A DNA stretch of 64,000 nucleotides from Ignavibacteria bacterium (GTDB lineage Bacteria > Bacteroidota > Ignavibacteria > Ignavibacteriales > SURF-24). The notes under the pieces are model-generated. The model saw nothing but the letters and a program-made list of their open reading frames with translations, was not told the DNA's origin and did no database searches. The stretch is from the NCBI GenBank assembly GCA_025612245.1, contig JAAXKQ010000004.1, positions 124,001-188,000 on the forward strand, given 5' to 3'. Positions 41,842-51,115 of this stretch are shown piece after piece. Position numbers and translations under genes: made by a program. Position 1 is the first letter of the stretch; each line of letters begins with the position of its first letter.

Positions 41842-43622
41842 TAAGCATAAGCCTGCTTGTTTTAATCTGCTGTATCCAGCCCGTAAGGCTAAGAGCCGGG
41901 GATAACGGGACTCAGGGTGAGATAACGAATTCAGTCCTGGATTCGCTTTATAATGCTTTTCTGAGGATGAAGGGAGTGCAGCGCCTGTTTCCCTCAATGC
42001 CGGGAATTGGTGAAGCCATTCCCCAGAAAGAAGGTGAGTTCCCAGGCAAATGCGGGTTTTCGCTGATAGCTCAGGTGCGAAGAAATTTCAACAATTTTTC
42101 ATCCGGGCAGAGGGCTGTCTTAAAAAAACTCCTCGATGAGCGTCCTGTTCTGGAGTCGAGTATCGTATCGCCTTCGGGTTTCTTCAGGATACATTTCAAT
42201 ACCCGGGGCGACAGCATTCCCAATTATGATACAACGCTTTCGGTTATGGAAAACGTCAACCGCGTTGCCTTTGCCCTGGATTCGGCATATAATTATGAGG
42301 TGAATTACCTGGGATTTCTTCCCCCTCCACAGGATAACGGAGCGGGTGGTGATGACCTGTATGACGTTTATATTATGGACATAAGTGACTACGGCTACAC
42401 GCAGGTAGGCGAAACTTTGGATCCGCAGGGCATGACTGCCACGAGTTTTATGACAATTGACAATGACTTTAGCCGTGCTCAGCACTTTTACTCACCGGGT
42501 CTTGGCGGGCTTTATGTTACGGCTGCCCATGAATTTCACCACGCCATTCAGCTCGGGAACTATAACGCACTGATTGAGGATAGGGATCTGTACTTCTATG
42601 AGGGCACGTCGACTGCAATGGAAGAGCTGGTTTTTGACACCGTAAATGATTATTACCAGTACCTGCATAACTACTTCAGCCAGCCGGAACTATCTTTCTA
42701 CCAGTATAAAGCAACCGACTCTTATACTGCAGTGCTCTGGATGCTTTTCCAGCATTATAACTTCGGGCCGAATAGCTTGGGAAAGGATATACTTGAAAGT
42801 GAGTGGGAGAACTTCAAGCGTGAACCCAGCCTGAAGGCCATGAATACCGCGCTTGCCGCCAGGGGGTCTTCCTTAAAACAGGCAGTGAATCTTTTTGGCG
42901 ACTGGACATATTTTACAAATTCCAGGACAAAGCCCGGGATGTACTTCAAAGAATCTGCAGCTTACCCGCTGCTCAAGCCTAATTATTCGCTTCTGCTTAC
43001 CTCGAGCCAGCAGATGGTGGACGTTTTTACAGATCCCGTCTCCAATAATTTTATCCGTTATCTTGCCGATAACGGAGCAACTATGGATACCATAGTGATA
43101 ATTCTGACAAACGGGGACCTGCAGAGCGCCCTGACAAACATGGAAAATGCCACGGGTGGCGGGGATTTAATAAACGAAAGGGCAAGGCTGACGCTTTATA
43201 ATTACGAAGTTTCCGGAGCAAAGAAAGTGGCAAATAACTATTATTACACGTTCAGCGCCGATAAGCCCGATATTTTCCTTAAAAGCGAGGTTTTTAACAA
43301 TATCCTAAACAACGACGGCACATTTACGATTTCCGAGGTGGATTTCGCCTTCCCGAATCCTTTTAATTACAGTAAAAACCAGTTTATTTACCTGCCCGTC
43401 AAGCCGAACAGGTTAAATTCCGCGGGACTTAGCATTTTTTCTTCGAGCATGGATTTAGTATTTTCGGGCGAAAAGAACATTATTCCCATGTACGATTCCT
43501 ACACTGTGCAGTGGGATGCCACGGATTCCAAGGGCCGGCGGCTGCCTACAGGGGTCTATTTTTATGTTACTGATTCAGAAGGGAATCTGAAGAAAGGGAA
43601 AATAGTAATTCAAAATGAGTGA
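41814..43622 (+). CDS. MXAN_6640-family secreted putative metalloprotease with T9SS-like tail
   Basis: 602 residues. Signal peptide (ITLVSISLLVLICCIQPVR), then a domain with the zinc motif HEFHH at 239-243 within LGGLYVTAAHEFHHAIQLGN; the downstream EGTSTAMEELVFD gives the likely third ligand region. The family is a zincin-like putative peptidase first described in Myxococcus. The tail carries FPNPFNYSKNQFIYLP, and DATDSKGRRLPTGVYFYVTD, a FlgD-like/T9SS-type C-terminal domain. This points to secretion by the type IX system. The next gene (ccmA) overlaps by 8 bases, which is probably accidental because its job is quite different. Confidence 0.8.
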   Translation: MRDNKRITLVSISLLVLICCIQPVRLRAGDNGTQGEITNSVLDSLYNAFLRMKGVQRLFPSMPGIGEAIPQKEGEFPGKCGFSLIAQVRRNFNNFSSGQRAVLKKLLDERPVLESSIVSPSGFFRIHFNTRGDSIPNYDTTLSVMENVNRVAFALDSAYNYEVNYLGFLPPPQDNGAGGDDLYDVYIMDISDYGYTQVGETLDPQGMTATSFMTIDNDFSRAQHFYSPGLGGLYVTAAHEFHHAIQLGNYNALIEDRDLYFYEGTSTAMEELVFDTVNDYYQYLHNYFSQPELSFYQYKATDSYTAVLWMLFQHYNFGPNSLGKDILESEWENFKREPSLKAMNTALAARGSSLKQAVNLFGDWTYFTNSRTKPGMYFKESAAYPLLKPNYSLLLTSSQQMVDVFTDPVSNNFIRYLADNGATMDTIVIILTNGDLQSALTNMENATGGGDLINERARLTLYNYEVSGAKKVANNYYYTFSADKPDIFLKSEVFNNILNNDGTFTISEVDFAFPNPFNYSKNQFIYLPVKPNRLNSAGLSIFSSSMDLVFSGEKNIIPMYDSYTVQWDATDSKGRRLPTGVYFYVTDSEGNLKKGKIVIQNE

Positions 43623-44256
43623 TTACAGACTGACAGCGGAGGCCGTAGGCAAAACATTCGGCAGAAGGCTAATCTTTAAGGACGTTAATTTCTCATTTGA
43701 AAATAACGGCATTCACGGTATTGCCGGGCACAACGGCAGCGGAAAGTCCACGCTGGTTAAGATAATAACGGGCATACTGGGTCCTTCGAAGGGTGCCATT
43801 TCCCACACGAACGGCGGAAAGAAAATACCGGTAGAAAAGCTGCACGATTTTATCGGTTTTGTGGCTCCTTACCTGGTCTTATACGACGAGTTCAGCGCCG
43901 AGGAAAACCTGCGTCACTTTGCAAATATCCGCGGAATTCAGTACGATAAGGAAAGAATAGACCATCTTTTTAACGCTTTTCTTCTCTACGACCGCAGGCT
44001 CGATGAGGTTAAGACCTATTCGTCGGGCATGAAGCAGAGGCTCAAATATATATTTGCAATGATGCACAGGCCGAAGCTTCTTGTTCTGGATGAACCGACT
44101 TCGAACCTGGATTCTGCGGGGAAGGATACGGTCTACAGGCTGATTGAAGCCGAGAGTGCAACCTCAGTAGTGCTTATTGCATCAAACGAGGGGAGCGACC
44201 TGGCACTCTGCAGAAGCGTTTTGCAGCTGGAAAACTATAAAAACAATTCTAACTAA
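43615..44256 (+). CDS. ccmA: ABC transporter ATP-binding protein, CcmA-like
   Basis: 213 residues. Walker A GIAGHNGSGKSTLVKI, an LSGG-like signature reading YSSGMKQRLKYIF, Walker B PKLLVLDEPTSNLDSAG. As the first gene of a contiguous ccmA-ccmB-ccmC-ccmD-ccmE-ccmF set it should be the ATPase of System I cytochrome c maturation, which releases haem-loaded CcmE from the CcmC complex. It overlaps the secreted protease gene by 8 bases. The motor is fully conserved. Confidence 0.9.
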   Translation: MSDYRLTAEAVGKTFGRRLIFKDVNFSFENNGIHGIAGHNGSGKSTLVKIITGILGPSKGAISHTNGGKKIPVEKLHDFIGFVAPYLVLYDEFSAEENLRHFANIRGIQYDKERIDHLFNAFLLYDRRLDEVKTYSSGMKQRLKYIFAMMHRPKLLVLDEPTSNLDSAGKDTVYRLIEAESATSVVLIASNEGSDLALCRSVLQLENYKNNSN

Positions 44257-44268
44257 AAGCTGGCTCAG

Positions 44269-44928
44269 ATGAAATCATTTGCCCTTTTCAAGAAAGACCT
44301 GCATTCCGAACTAAGGACACGTTATGCCATAAATGCGCTTGTAATGTTCATTCTGGTGACAATAAGTGTGATTTTGTTCTCCATAGGCAGTGAAAAGATA
44401 TCCGAGACGCTTACCGGGGGGCTTTTCTGGGTAGTGATATTCTTTTCTGCCATGTCGGGCCTTTCACGTGCATTTGTTTCAGAGGAAGAAAGGGGAACGG
44501 TTTTGACGCTGCACCTGATAGCCTCTCCAAACACCATATTTTCAGGCAAGCTTTTATTTAACCTCATACTCGTCTTTGCCATGAATATAGTTATTGCATT
44601 GCTATATTCAGTGCTTTTTGATTCCTTTATTATACGGAACTTTTCTTTGTTTTTTCTGGCGTTTGTGCTGGGGAACATAGGCATAGCCGCAGCCTCAACA
44701 ATTATTGCGGCAATTATAGCAAAAACCGGATCTAAAGGAACTTTATACCCGGTACTTTCATTTCCTATATTATTACCACTAATTTTAATTTTGCTGGAGC
44801 TGACAAAGTTTGCAATTGATGGCACGGTAATTGGAGAATCATTAGTAGAGTTAACCGTTCTTGTCTGTTATGATGTGGTAATACTGACGGCCTCTTACCT
44901 GCTGTTCGATTTTATCTGGAAAGATTAG
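44269..44928 (+). CDS. ccmB: Cytochrome c maturation permease CcmB
   Basis: 219 residues with six hydrophobic segments, RTRYAINALVMFILVTISVI and SEEERGTVLTLHLIASPNTI being CcmB-typical (the -EER/K- and AxP loop). Partner of CcmA in the CcmABCD haem-handling complex. It starts 12 bases after ccmA and ends 32 bases before ccmC. Confidence 0.88.
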   Translation: MKSFALFKKDLHSELRTRYAINALVMFILVTISVILFSIGSEKISETLTGGLFWVVIFFSAMSGLSRAFVSEEERGTVLTLHLIASPNTIFSGKLLFNLILVFAMNIVIALLYSVLFDSFIIRNFSLFFLAFVLGNIGIAAASTIIAAIIAKTGSKGTLYPVLSFPILLPLILILLELTKFAIDGTVIGESLVELTVLVCYDVVILTASYLLFDFIWKD

Positions 44929-44960
44929 TATATTTAAAGACAAAATATCGGAATTAAAAT

Positions 44961-45659
44961 ATGATATGGAAGACCGTCCTATTCCTGTTAATGCTTTTTG
45001 TAATTATTGCGGGAATTTCCTTTCCAATTGTTGAGAATCCCACGGCTTGGTATCAGTTTCCCGTAATTCCCGGACTGGAAGAGAAGGCAAAGATAATCTT
45101 CTTCCACGTTCCTACGGCCTGGCTTACAGTAGTAGCATTTCTGGTTTCGACAGTATACTCAATAAAATACCTGAAGACTAAGGATCTGGATGACGATGCC
45201 AGGAGCATTGCCGCGGCACAGATAGGCATCATGTTCTGCATACTGGCTACGGTTACGGGTTCTATCTGGGCGAAGTTCAACTGGGGCTCTTACTGGAACT
45301 GGGATCCCAGGGAGACGAGCATATTCATGCTGCTGCTGATATATGGCGCTTTCTTTGCTTTGCGTTCGGCCATAGAGGCAGAGGAGAAGAGGGCCGCACT
45401 GTCTGCCGTATATTCAATTATTGCCTTTGTAACGGTGCCGTTTTTCATCTTTATAATGCCCAGGATTATGACCGGCCTGCACCCGGGAAGTGCCAACGAC
45501 ACCAATGCCGGTCCGGTGGTAAATTTCAAGATGAACGGCAATATGATGCTGGTATTCTTCACGTCGCTGGTTGCCTTTACAATTCTTTTCTTCTGGATGT
45601 GGCGGCTTAACTACAAATCAATTATCTATAAAGATAAACTAACTAAAAACATACTTTGA
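44961..45659 (+). CDS. ccmC: Haem-handling protein CcmC
   Basis: 232 residues with six hydrophobic segments. The WWD signature is WGSYWNWDPRETSIFMLLLI (about 110-130), the haem-binding loop shared by CcmC and CcmF. Conserved histidines flank it: FFHVPTAWLT and GLHPGSANDTN. CcmC attaches haem to CcmE in the periplasm. The size and position after ccmB decide against CcsA (larger). A small CcmD frame follows 8 bases after the stop. Confidence 0.93.
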   Translation: MIWKTVLFLLMLFVIIAGISFPIVENPTAWYQFPVIPGLEEKAKIIFFHVPTAWLTVVAFLVSTVYSIKYLKTKDLDDDARSIAAAQIGIMFCILATVTGSIWAKFNWGSYWNWDPRETSIFMLLLIYGAFFALRSAIEAEEKRAALSAVYSIIAFVTVPFFIFIMPRIMTGLHPGSANDTNAGPVVNFKMNGNMMLVFFTSLVAFTILFFWMWRLNYKSIIYKDKLTKNIL

Positions 45660-45667
45660 GGTGAGGC

Positions 45668-45820
45668 TTGGAAAACCTGTATAAATTCCTTGAGGCAAAT
45701 TCGATCTATATAGTTCTATTTATTGTCCTTGTCATTTGGCTCGGAATCTTTTTATTTTTGTCCAGCATGGATAAGAGAATTAAGCAAATTGAAAAGGAAA
45801 TTAAAGGGAGCAAAGCGTAG
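45668..45820 (+). CDS. ccmD: CcmD-like small haem-export membrane protein
   Basis: 50 residues. TTG start preceded by GAGGTGAGG. One transmembrane helix (about 12-31; NSIYIVLFIVLVIWLGIFLF) and a short Lys/Glu-rich cytoplasmic tail (MDKRIKQIEKEIKG) match the shape of CcmD, the small subunit that stabilises the CcmABC-E complex. It lies exactly between ccmC and ccmE; its TAG is followed immediately by the ccmE ATG. It is easy to miss because of its size and TTG start. Confidence 0.85.
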   Translation: MENLYKFLEANSIYIVLFIVLVIWLGIFLFLSSMDKRIKQIEKEIKGSKA

Positions 45821-46210
45821 ATGAAAAATAAATATATCTTTGGCGGAGCCATTATAGTTGTATTCCTGGGGGTAATGATATACCTCTTCACGCAGACAAA
45901 TGTGCAGTATGAAGCCGATTTTGCGAAAATTCAGAGTAAAGCCAGGACATTCAAGGCAACGGGCACCTGGGTAAGGGAGAAAAACTACGAAGTAAATAAA
46001 GAAGAGAGAACTTTCTCGTTTTATATGAAGGACCAGTCGGGGCGCGAGATGAAAGTTATACTGGCAGGTACGATGCCGAATAACTTTGAAAGTGCACAGA
46101 GCGTAGTTGCTACGGGCAAATATAAGGATGGCTGTTTTTATGCAACCGACCTGCTGACAAAATGTCCATCCAAGTATGAGGGTAAGCCTCAAATCAGCTC
46201 CGGTATGTAA
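45821..46210 (+). CDS. ccmE: Periplasmic haem chaperone CcmE, CXXXY type
   Basis: 129 residues. One N-terminal anchor (6-24, IFGGAIIVVFLGVMIYLF), then a beta-barrel OB fold with ARTFKATGTWVREKNYEVNK and VILAGTMPNNFESAQSVVATG. Standard CcmE binds haem through a histidine in an HxxxY motif. Here the site reads KCPSKYE: C115 replaces the His and Y119 is kept (CXXXY). This variant is known from Desulfovibrio and archaea, where Cys ligates haem covalently. Directly follows ccmD without a gap. Confidence 0.9.
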   Translation: MKNKYIFGGAIIVVFLGVMIYLFTQTNVQYEADFAKIQSKARTFKATGTWVREKNYEVNKEERTFSFYMKDQSGREMKVILAGTMPNNFESAQSVVATGKYKDGCFYATDLLTKCPSKYEGKPQISSGM

Positions 46211-46318
46211 ATTTATTAAGCAGTTAAGTTTTTTTATAAGTCTCTGCCTCCGGGGGAAAAGGGCACATTTTCCCGGAAACTTTTCAAAATTATCAACGAC
46301 AAGTAAGGATATAAATAA

Positions 46319-48721
46319 ATGATAGGTAGTATTTTACTAACCCTGGCTTTAGTAGCCGGACTGGCATCTACCATTATGTATTTTTTAAGCTTTCGCGGGC
46401 AAGAAAATACGCTAAAAGTTGCCAGAATAAGCTACCATGCAATGGCCATTCTTGTAATTGTGGCTGCAACCCTGTTCCTTCAGGCAATAATTACCCACCA
46501 GTACCAGTATAAATATATATATGAGTATAGCGGAAGCGGGCTGTCACTCGGGCTTTTGATTTCAACTTTCTATGCGGGCCAGGAAGGGAGCTTTTTCCTC
46601 TGGACGTTCTTTACCGTAGTAATAGGGCTTCTGCTTCAGCAGTATGCATCCAGAAGGGGCGACCTGGAGCCGCGCGTAATGAGCGTTTACACGCTGGCAG
46701 CCTCATTCCTTCTGATGATGGTTTCCCCGATGCTTAAAAATCCTTTTGCCTATATCTGGGCGGAACCTAATTTCATTGCTGCCTCGAACATTAACCCTGC
46801 AATTCTGAACATGCCCTTCATGCAGAGCTTTTTCTTTACCGACGGTAATTCGGGGCAGGCATTCATCAAGATGAGTTCGGAGCTATACACAACGCTTCAG
46901 AAGAGCGGCATAGCAATAAATGACTTTATCGTTCAGGGTAAGGGGCTTAATCCATTGCTTCAGAACTTCTGGATGCAGATTCATCCGCCCATACTTTTCA
47001 TGGGCTTTGCGCTTTCTACAGTTCCATTTGCCTTTGCAATGTCGGCCCTGATGAAAAATGAATATAAGGACTGGATCAGGCAGGCTTTCCCGTGGGTGCT
47101 TGCAGGCTCCATGGTTCTTGGCCTTGCAATCATGCTTGGAGGCTACTGGGCCTATGGAGTTTTAGGATGGGGCGGATACTGGGGTTGGGATCCCGTTGAA
47201 AATTCAAGCCTGGTGCCATGGCTAATTGGAGTTGCCTCAATTCACACGATGCTCGTGCAGAGAAAAAGCCTTGCAAGGCATGAGACGGACGGGATAGGCG
47301 AATTTGCCAGGACGAACCTGGTACTCTGCATTATGACATATGTGCTTGTTCTCTACAGCACGTTTCTTACCAGGAGCGGTATTCTGGGTGATGCCTCGGT
47401 GCACGCATTTACAGATCCCGGGCGCTCTGTATACGTATTCCTTGTGATCCTCATTCTCAGCTTTACGATACTTGGCATTGGGATGATGATTTACCGCTGG
47501 AGGTACCTGAGCAAGCAGGTTGAAGCATACAAGAATCTCCTTAACCGCGAGCTTGCGCTCTTTACGGGTTCGGTTGCGCTTATTGCCTCGGCGGTAATAG
47601 TGATAGTTGGAACTTCAGCTCCGTTGTTCAAGACTTCGGTTGAGACAAAGTTCTATAACGATATGAACCTTCCCATTGCAATTTTAATAGGTGTCTTGAA
47701 CGGGCTGAGCCTTCTTGTAAAGTGGAGGTTCACGGAAGGAAAAGAAGTCATTAGGAAATCCATTTTCTCAGTCGCTGCCTCCTTTGTACTGACGGCCTTA
47801 ATGGCGCTTGTTGGGGGAGTGCACGGCTTGATGATGATAATTCTGACTTTCAGTTCCGCCTTTGCACTTTTTGCCAATGCCGAAGTTGCCTACAAGATCA
47901 TGCGCGGAAACAAGATGGCGCTTGGGGCATACGTAGCCCACATAGGAATTGCGGTATTCTTGCTTGGTGTTGTAGGCTCATCGGTTGCAAGCGGGCAGAA
48001 GCAGGTGGAGCTTCCCAAAGGCGAACCAAGGCAGGCATTCGGCTACACACTGACGTTCAAGGGCTACCACCCGGTTGATGACGGGCAGAAGTTCGGTTTT
48101 GACATAGAAGTAAGAAAGGGGAACGTAAGGAAGGTGGTTTCTCCCGTGATGTTCTTCAGCCAGTATAATAACGGGCTAATGAGAGAGCCTGACATAATTT
48201 CGGAGTTCTCGAAGGATTTTTACGTTTCACCAGTTAATTTTGACGACGGCTCGCAGCAGTCGAAAGGAAGCCAGCTGACGCTGAACAAGGGAGAGGCAGC
48301 GCAGTTTGAAGGGGCGAAAATTACCTTCTCGGGCTTTAACTTCCCGAAGGACGCCATGAACACGATGATGTCGGGAGGCGACTTCCAGGTAGGCGCCAGG
48401 GTTGCAGTTGAGTATAACGGCAAGTCTTTCCAGACCGAGCCTCTGATGAAAGCCGTAAGCGGTCAGAAAGAGTTTGTTCCTGTAGAAGTAAAGGACGCCA
48501 ACATTAGAATACAGATGGAAGGAATGGATGCCTCGGGCAAAGTTAACCTGGTAGTAACGAAGCTGGACGGAAAGGCGGCAGCAATGTCTGGGCCAAAAGA
48601 AGTGCTTTCAATTGAGGCAAGCGTGAAGCCTTTCATAAACCTTGTATGGACGGGTGTACTTGTAATGGTACTTGGTTTTATTGTATCCGTAGTAAGAAGG
48701 TCCAAAGAGTCACTTGCCTGA
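46319..48721 (+). CDS. ccmF: Haem lyase subunit CcmF
   Basis: 800 residues, long but in the range for CcmF. The WWD haem-binding signature is WGGYWGWDPVENSSLVPWL (about 280-300) with flanking histidines (LQNFWMQIHPPILFMG before it, GVASIHTMLV after it). About a dozen or more hydrophobic segments, then a ~180-residue periplasmic domain (LTFKGYHPVDDG, AKITFSGFNFPKDAMN) and a last hydrophobic segment (LVWTGVLVMVLGFIVSVV). It ligates haem to apocytochromes. No ccmG or ccmH is present in this window. Ends with a good terminator. Confidence 0.93.
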   Translation: MIGSILLTLALVAGLASTIMYFLSFRGQENTLKVARISYHAMAILVIVAATLFLQAIITHQYQYKYIYEYSGSGLSLGLLISTFYAGQEGSFFLWTFFTVVIGLLLQQYASRRGDLEPRVMSVYTLAASFLLMMVSPMLKNPFAYIWAEPNFIAASNINPAILNMPFMQSFFFTDGNSGQAFIKMSSELYTTLQKSGIAINDFIVQGKGLNPLLQNFWMQIHPPILFMGFALSTVPFAFAMSALMKNEYKDWIRQAFPWVLAGSMVLGLAIMLGGYWAYGVLGWGGYWGWDPVENSSLVPWLIGVASIHTMLVQRKSLARHETDGIGEFARTNLVLCIMTYVLVLYSTFLTRSGILGDASVHAFTDPGRSVYVFLVILILSFTILGIGMMIYRWRYLSKQVEAYKNLLNRELALFTGSVALIASAVIVIVGTSAPLFKTSVETKFYNDMNLPIAILIGVLNGLSLLVKWRFTEGKEVIRKSIFSVAASFVLTALMALVGGVHGLMMIILTFSSAFALFANAEVAYKIMRGNKMALGAYVAHIGIAVFLLGVVGSSVASGQKQVELPKGEPRQAFGYTLTFKGYHPVDDGQKFGFDIEVRKGNVRKVVSPVMFFSQYNNGLMREPDIISEFSKDFYVSPVNFDDGSQQSKGSQLTLNKGEAAQFEGAKITFSGFNFPKDAMNTMMSGGDFQVGARVAVEYNGKSFQTEPLMKAVSGQKEFVPVEVKDANIRIQMEGMDASGKVNLVVTKLDGKAAAMSGPKEVLSIEASVKPFINLVWTGVLVMVLGFIVSVVRRSKESLA

Positions 48722-48745
48722 AAGGATTTACAGGCATAAGAATTC

Positions 48746-48787
48746 AAAAAAAGAGCGTCACTACTCTGGTGGGACGCTCTTTTTTTA
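48746..48787. terminator. Bidirectional terminator after ccmF
   Basis: AGAGCGTC (48752-48759) pairs with GACGCTCT (48773-48780), with A-run before and T-run after. Confidence 0.92.
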
Positions 48788-49088
48788 TCCCATTCCATCC
48801 CGATACAGTTTTCGGCATGCCTCCAATAGAAGCCCCGCATTTAGATCAGCACAAACATCTTTAACAAATATTTGAAGAAAAAGGTCATTGATTGCGAGTT
48901 AGATGGCACTGCCGTTGCAAAGGGGATTTCAGCCGTCAGTACCGGCAAAAATGGAAGGTAGAGCCGGTGGTACCGCACTGAAATTCTTGCCAAGGCTGTT
49001 TTTAGTATGAATGTCTTGAATTTATTGCTCGTAACCCTTAGTTTTGGCTAGAGTTTTACTTTATTCACTTTTTTACAGGCACCCGGGA
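48788..49088. other. Gap before the carboxypeptidase, with an imperfect long hairpin
   Basis: 301 bases, no gene. ATTTCAG at 48926-48932 and CTGAAAT at 48978-48984 pair, and inside them ACCGGC (48941-48946) pairs with GCCGGT (48963-48968): an interrupted stem of ~60 bases that could be part of the 5' leader of the next gene. It matches no riboswitch I know. Confidence 0.45.
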
Positions 49089-50933
49089 ATGAAAAAATTT
49101 ACTTTTATTTTATTACTCTTCGCTCTTCAGTCCGTTATCTCAGCACAGATTAAGTTTGACGCAAATTTCGAAAGCGGAAACCTGGCTACCGTTTCAACAA
49201 CTGATTCCGTAAATTACATGGTTACAACAAATGAGGATATAGGAGGCAGATGGTTCTACTTCAGGATCACAGGCGTTAAGGATAAGCATATTTCGGTTGA
49301 TATCCCTTCGAGCGACGTTAACAGGCCTTTTTACTCTTACGACAACAAGGAATTCTACCGCTTTACAATGTTTGAAAGCCCCAAACAGAACAACTTCGCA
49401 AAGACGTTTGAAAAAGATACTGTCTATGTATCCTATTATATTCCATATAATTACAGCTACCTTCAGGGAAGGATAAAGAAGTGGGAGGAAAGTAGCGACG
49501 TGAAGGTGGATACAATTGGATATACAAAGCATCACCTTCCGCTTCAGATGCTGACAATTACGGATAATTCCGTTCCCGCCAGCGAAAAGCGCGCAGTCTG
49601 GATCCACGCCCGTACGCATCCGAGCGAAACCCCGGGGTCGTGGCATACCGACGGCATTATAAGGGAGCTCCTGAGCAACAATGAGGTGGTGAACTACTAC
49701 AAGAAAAAACTGATCTTCTACATTGTTCCCTTTACAAATCCCGACGGTGTTTACTATGGAAATTCAAGGACTAACCCGGATAATGTAGATATTGAGTCAA
49801 ACTGGGGCTTGGCCGATGCGCAGACTACACTTGAAGTGCAGGCATTAAAGAAGAAATTTGCCGAAGTCAACAGCACGGGGCAAATGGCTGTATTTCTTAA
49901 CATACATTCACAGGCGAGCCAATTTGCCACATTCTGGATCCATTCGGCCACATCGACGACACAGGACTTTTACTTAAGGCAGAACCAGTTTGCAAACCTT
50001 AATACTTCCGACAATCCGTACTTTACAAAAAATGATTACAGCTACTCGAATCTTGGATATTATTTCCCAGAGGGGTGGATTTATAAAAACTACGGGCAGT
50101 CTGTTATGGCGCTTACGTATGAAACTCCCTACGACCAGTATTCAACCGGGGAATGGGTGACGAACGAAAGCCTTTTTAAGATTGGGCAGCGCACGCTCTA
50201 TGCCATTGCGGAATACCTCGGGATTTCACATCCAAAGCACTTTCAAATGGACAACTCACAGGCCGTGGTTGAGGGAACTGCAAAGGCAGATTCAGCGGGG
50301 ATCTTATTCTTCGGGCGGAATTTTCTTTATATGAATAAGAGCGCCGTAAAAGCCTCTGTTACTTACCGTACAGAGACACTCCCCTCCGGTATTTACCGTG
50401 TTGACGGCTGGTGGCCTTCAGCAGCGGGAACTTATATGTCGGACAAGGCGAAAATTACCATGGAAACCAATGGAGGGAGCATACAGGTTCTCAGGAATCA
50501 GAGAACTGACGGGGGGCAGTGGAACATGCTCAAAGACAGCCTAATGCTTTCCTCAACTTCGGCAATTACAATCAATGTAGAGAACAATGAATCCGGTGTG
50601 GTTGCTGCCGATGCATTCAGAATAATTTATGAAGGACAGGTAAGCAGCGTTGAGGATAAAGTCATTCCCGAAGACTTTTCACTTTGCCAGAACTATCCGA
50701 ATCCCTTTAATCCAGAAACCACGATCAGGTATAGCCTTGTTGAAGGCTCATATGTCAGGCTGACAGTCTACGACATACTTGGTAAAGAGGTCCGAATTCT
50801 GGAAGACAGCTTTAAGTCGAAGGGAATGCACGAAGTTCATTTCAATGCCAGGAACTTAGCGAGCGGCATATATATTTACCGTCTTAGTGCCGGCAACATG
50901 TCGCTATCCAAAAAGATGCTCTTGCTGAAGTAA
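49089..50933 (+). CDS. Secreted M14 metallocarboxypeptidase with type IX sorting domain
   Basis: 614 residues from ATG 49089, chosen because it begins the signal peptide (MKKFTFILLLFALQSVISAQ); the frame extends upstream to 49044 without a signal. An N-terminal beta-domain as in cytosolic carboxypeptidase-like M14 members is followed by the zinc site ARTHPSETPGSWH (H177, E180), then FLNIHS with the third ligand His near 273, and the general base glutamate in ALTYETPYD near 344. The C-terminus has a T9SS type A sorting domain: FSLCQNYPNPFNPETTIRYS and LASGIYIYRLSAGN. It is secreted and probably cell-surface attached. Confidence 0.9.
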   Translation: MKKFTFILLLFALQSVISAQIKFDANFESGNLATVSTTDSVNYMVTTNEDIGGRWFYFRITGVKDKHISVDIPSSDVNRPFYSYDNKEFYRFTMFESPKQNNFAKTFEKDTVYVSYYIPYNYSYLQGRIKKWEESSDVKVDTIGYTKHHLPLQMLTITDNSVPASEKRAVWIHARTHPSETPGSWHTDGIIRELLSNNEVVNYYKKKLIFYIVPFTNPDGVYYGNSRTNPDNVDIESNWGLADAQTTLEVQALKKKFAEVNSTGQMAVFLNIHSQASQFATFWIHSATSTTQDFYLRQNQFANLNTSDNPYFTKNDYSYSNLGYYFPEGWIYKNYGQSVMALTYETPYDQYSTGEWVTNESLFKIGQRTLYAIAEYLGISHPKHFQMDNSQAVVEGTAKADSAGILFFGRNFLYMNKSAVKASVTYRTETLPSGIYRVDGWWPSAAGTYMSDKAKITMETNGGSIQVLRNQRTDGGQWNMLKDSLMLSSTSAITINVENNESGVVAADAFRIIYEGQVSSVEDKVIPEDFSLCQNYPNPFNPETTIRYSLVEGSYVRLTVYDILGKEVRILEDSFKSKGMHEVHFNARNLASGIYIYRLSAGNMSLSKKMLLLK

Positions 50934-50971
50934 CAATTTTTTGGTACAAACGTTAAATTAAGGTTATTCAG

Positions 50972-51001
50972 GTGCCTCCGGTGAAAGAATACCGGAGGCA
51001 C
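50972..51001 (+). terminator. 11-bp perfect hairpin between the carboxypeptidase and amylase genes
   Basis: GTGCCTCCGGT (50972-50982) pairs with ACCGGAGGCAC (50991-51001) around an 8-base loop. No T-tract follows. Confidence 0.5.
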
Positions 51002-51115
51002 ATTAACTCCTTCCTTCAAAAAGCAAATCCGAAACAGCCGACAGATAATTACCGGAATTAATCATATATTTGAAAACCGAAACTTATAATTATCAATTGC
51101 GGAGGAATAGCTGAA

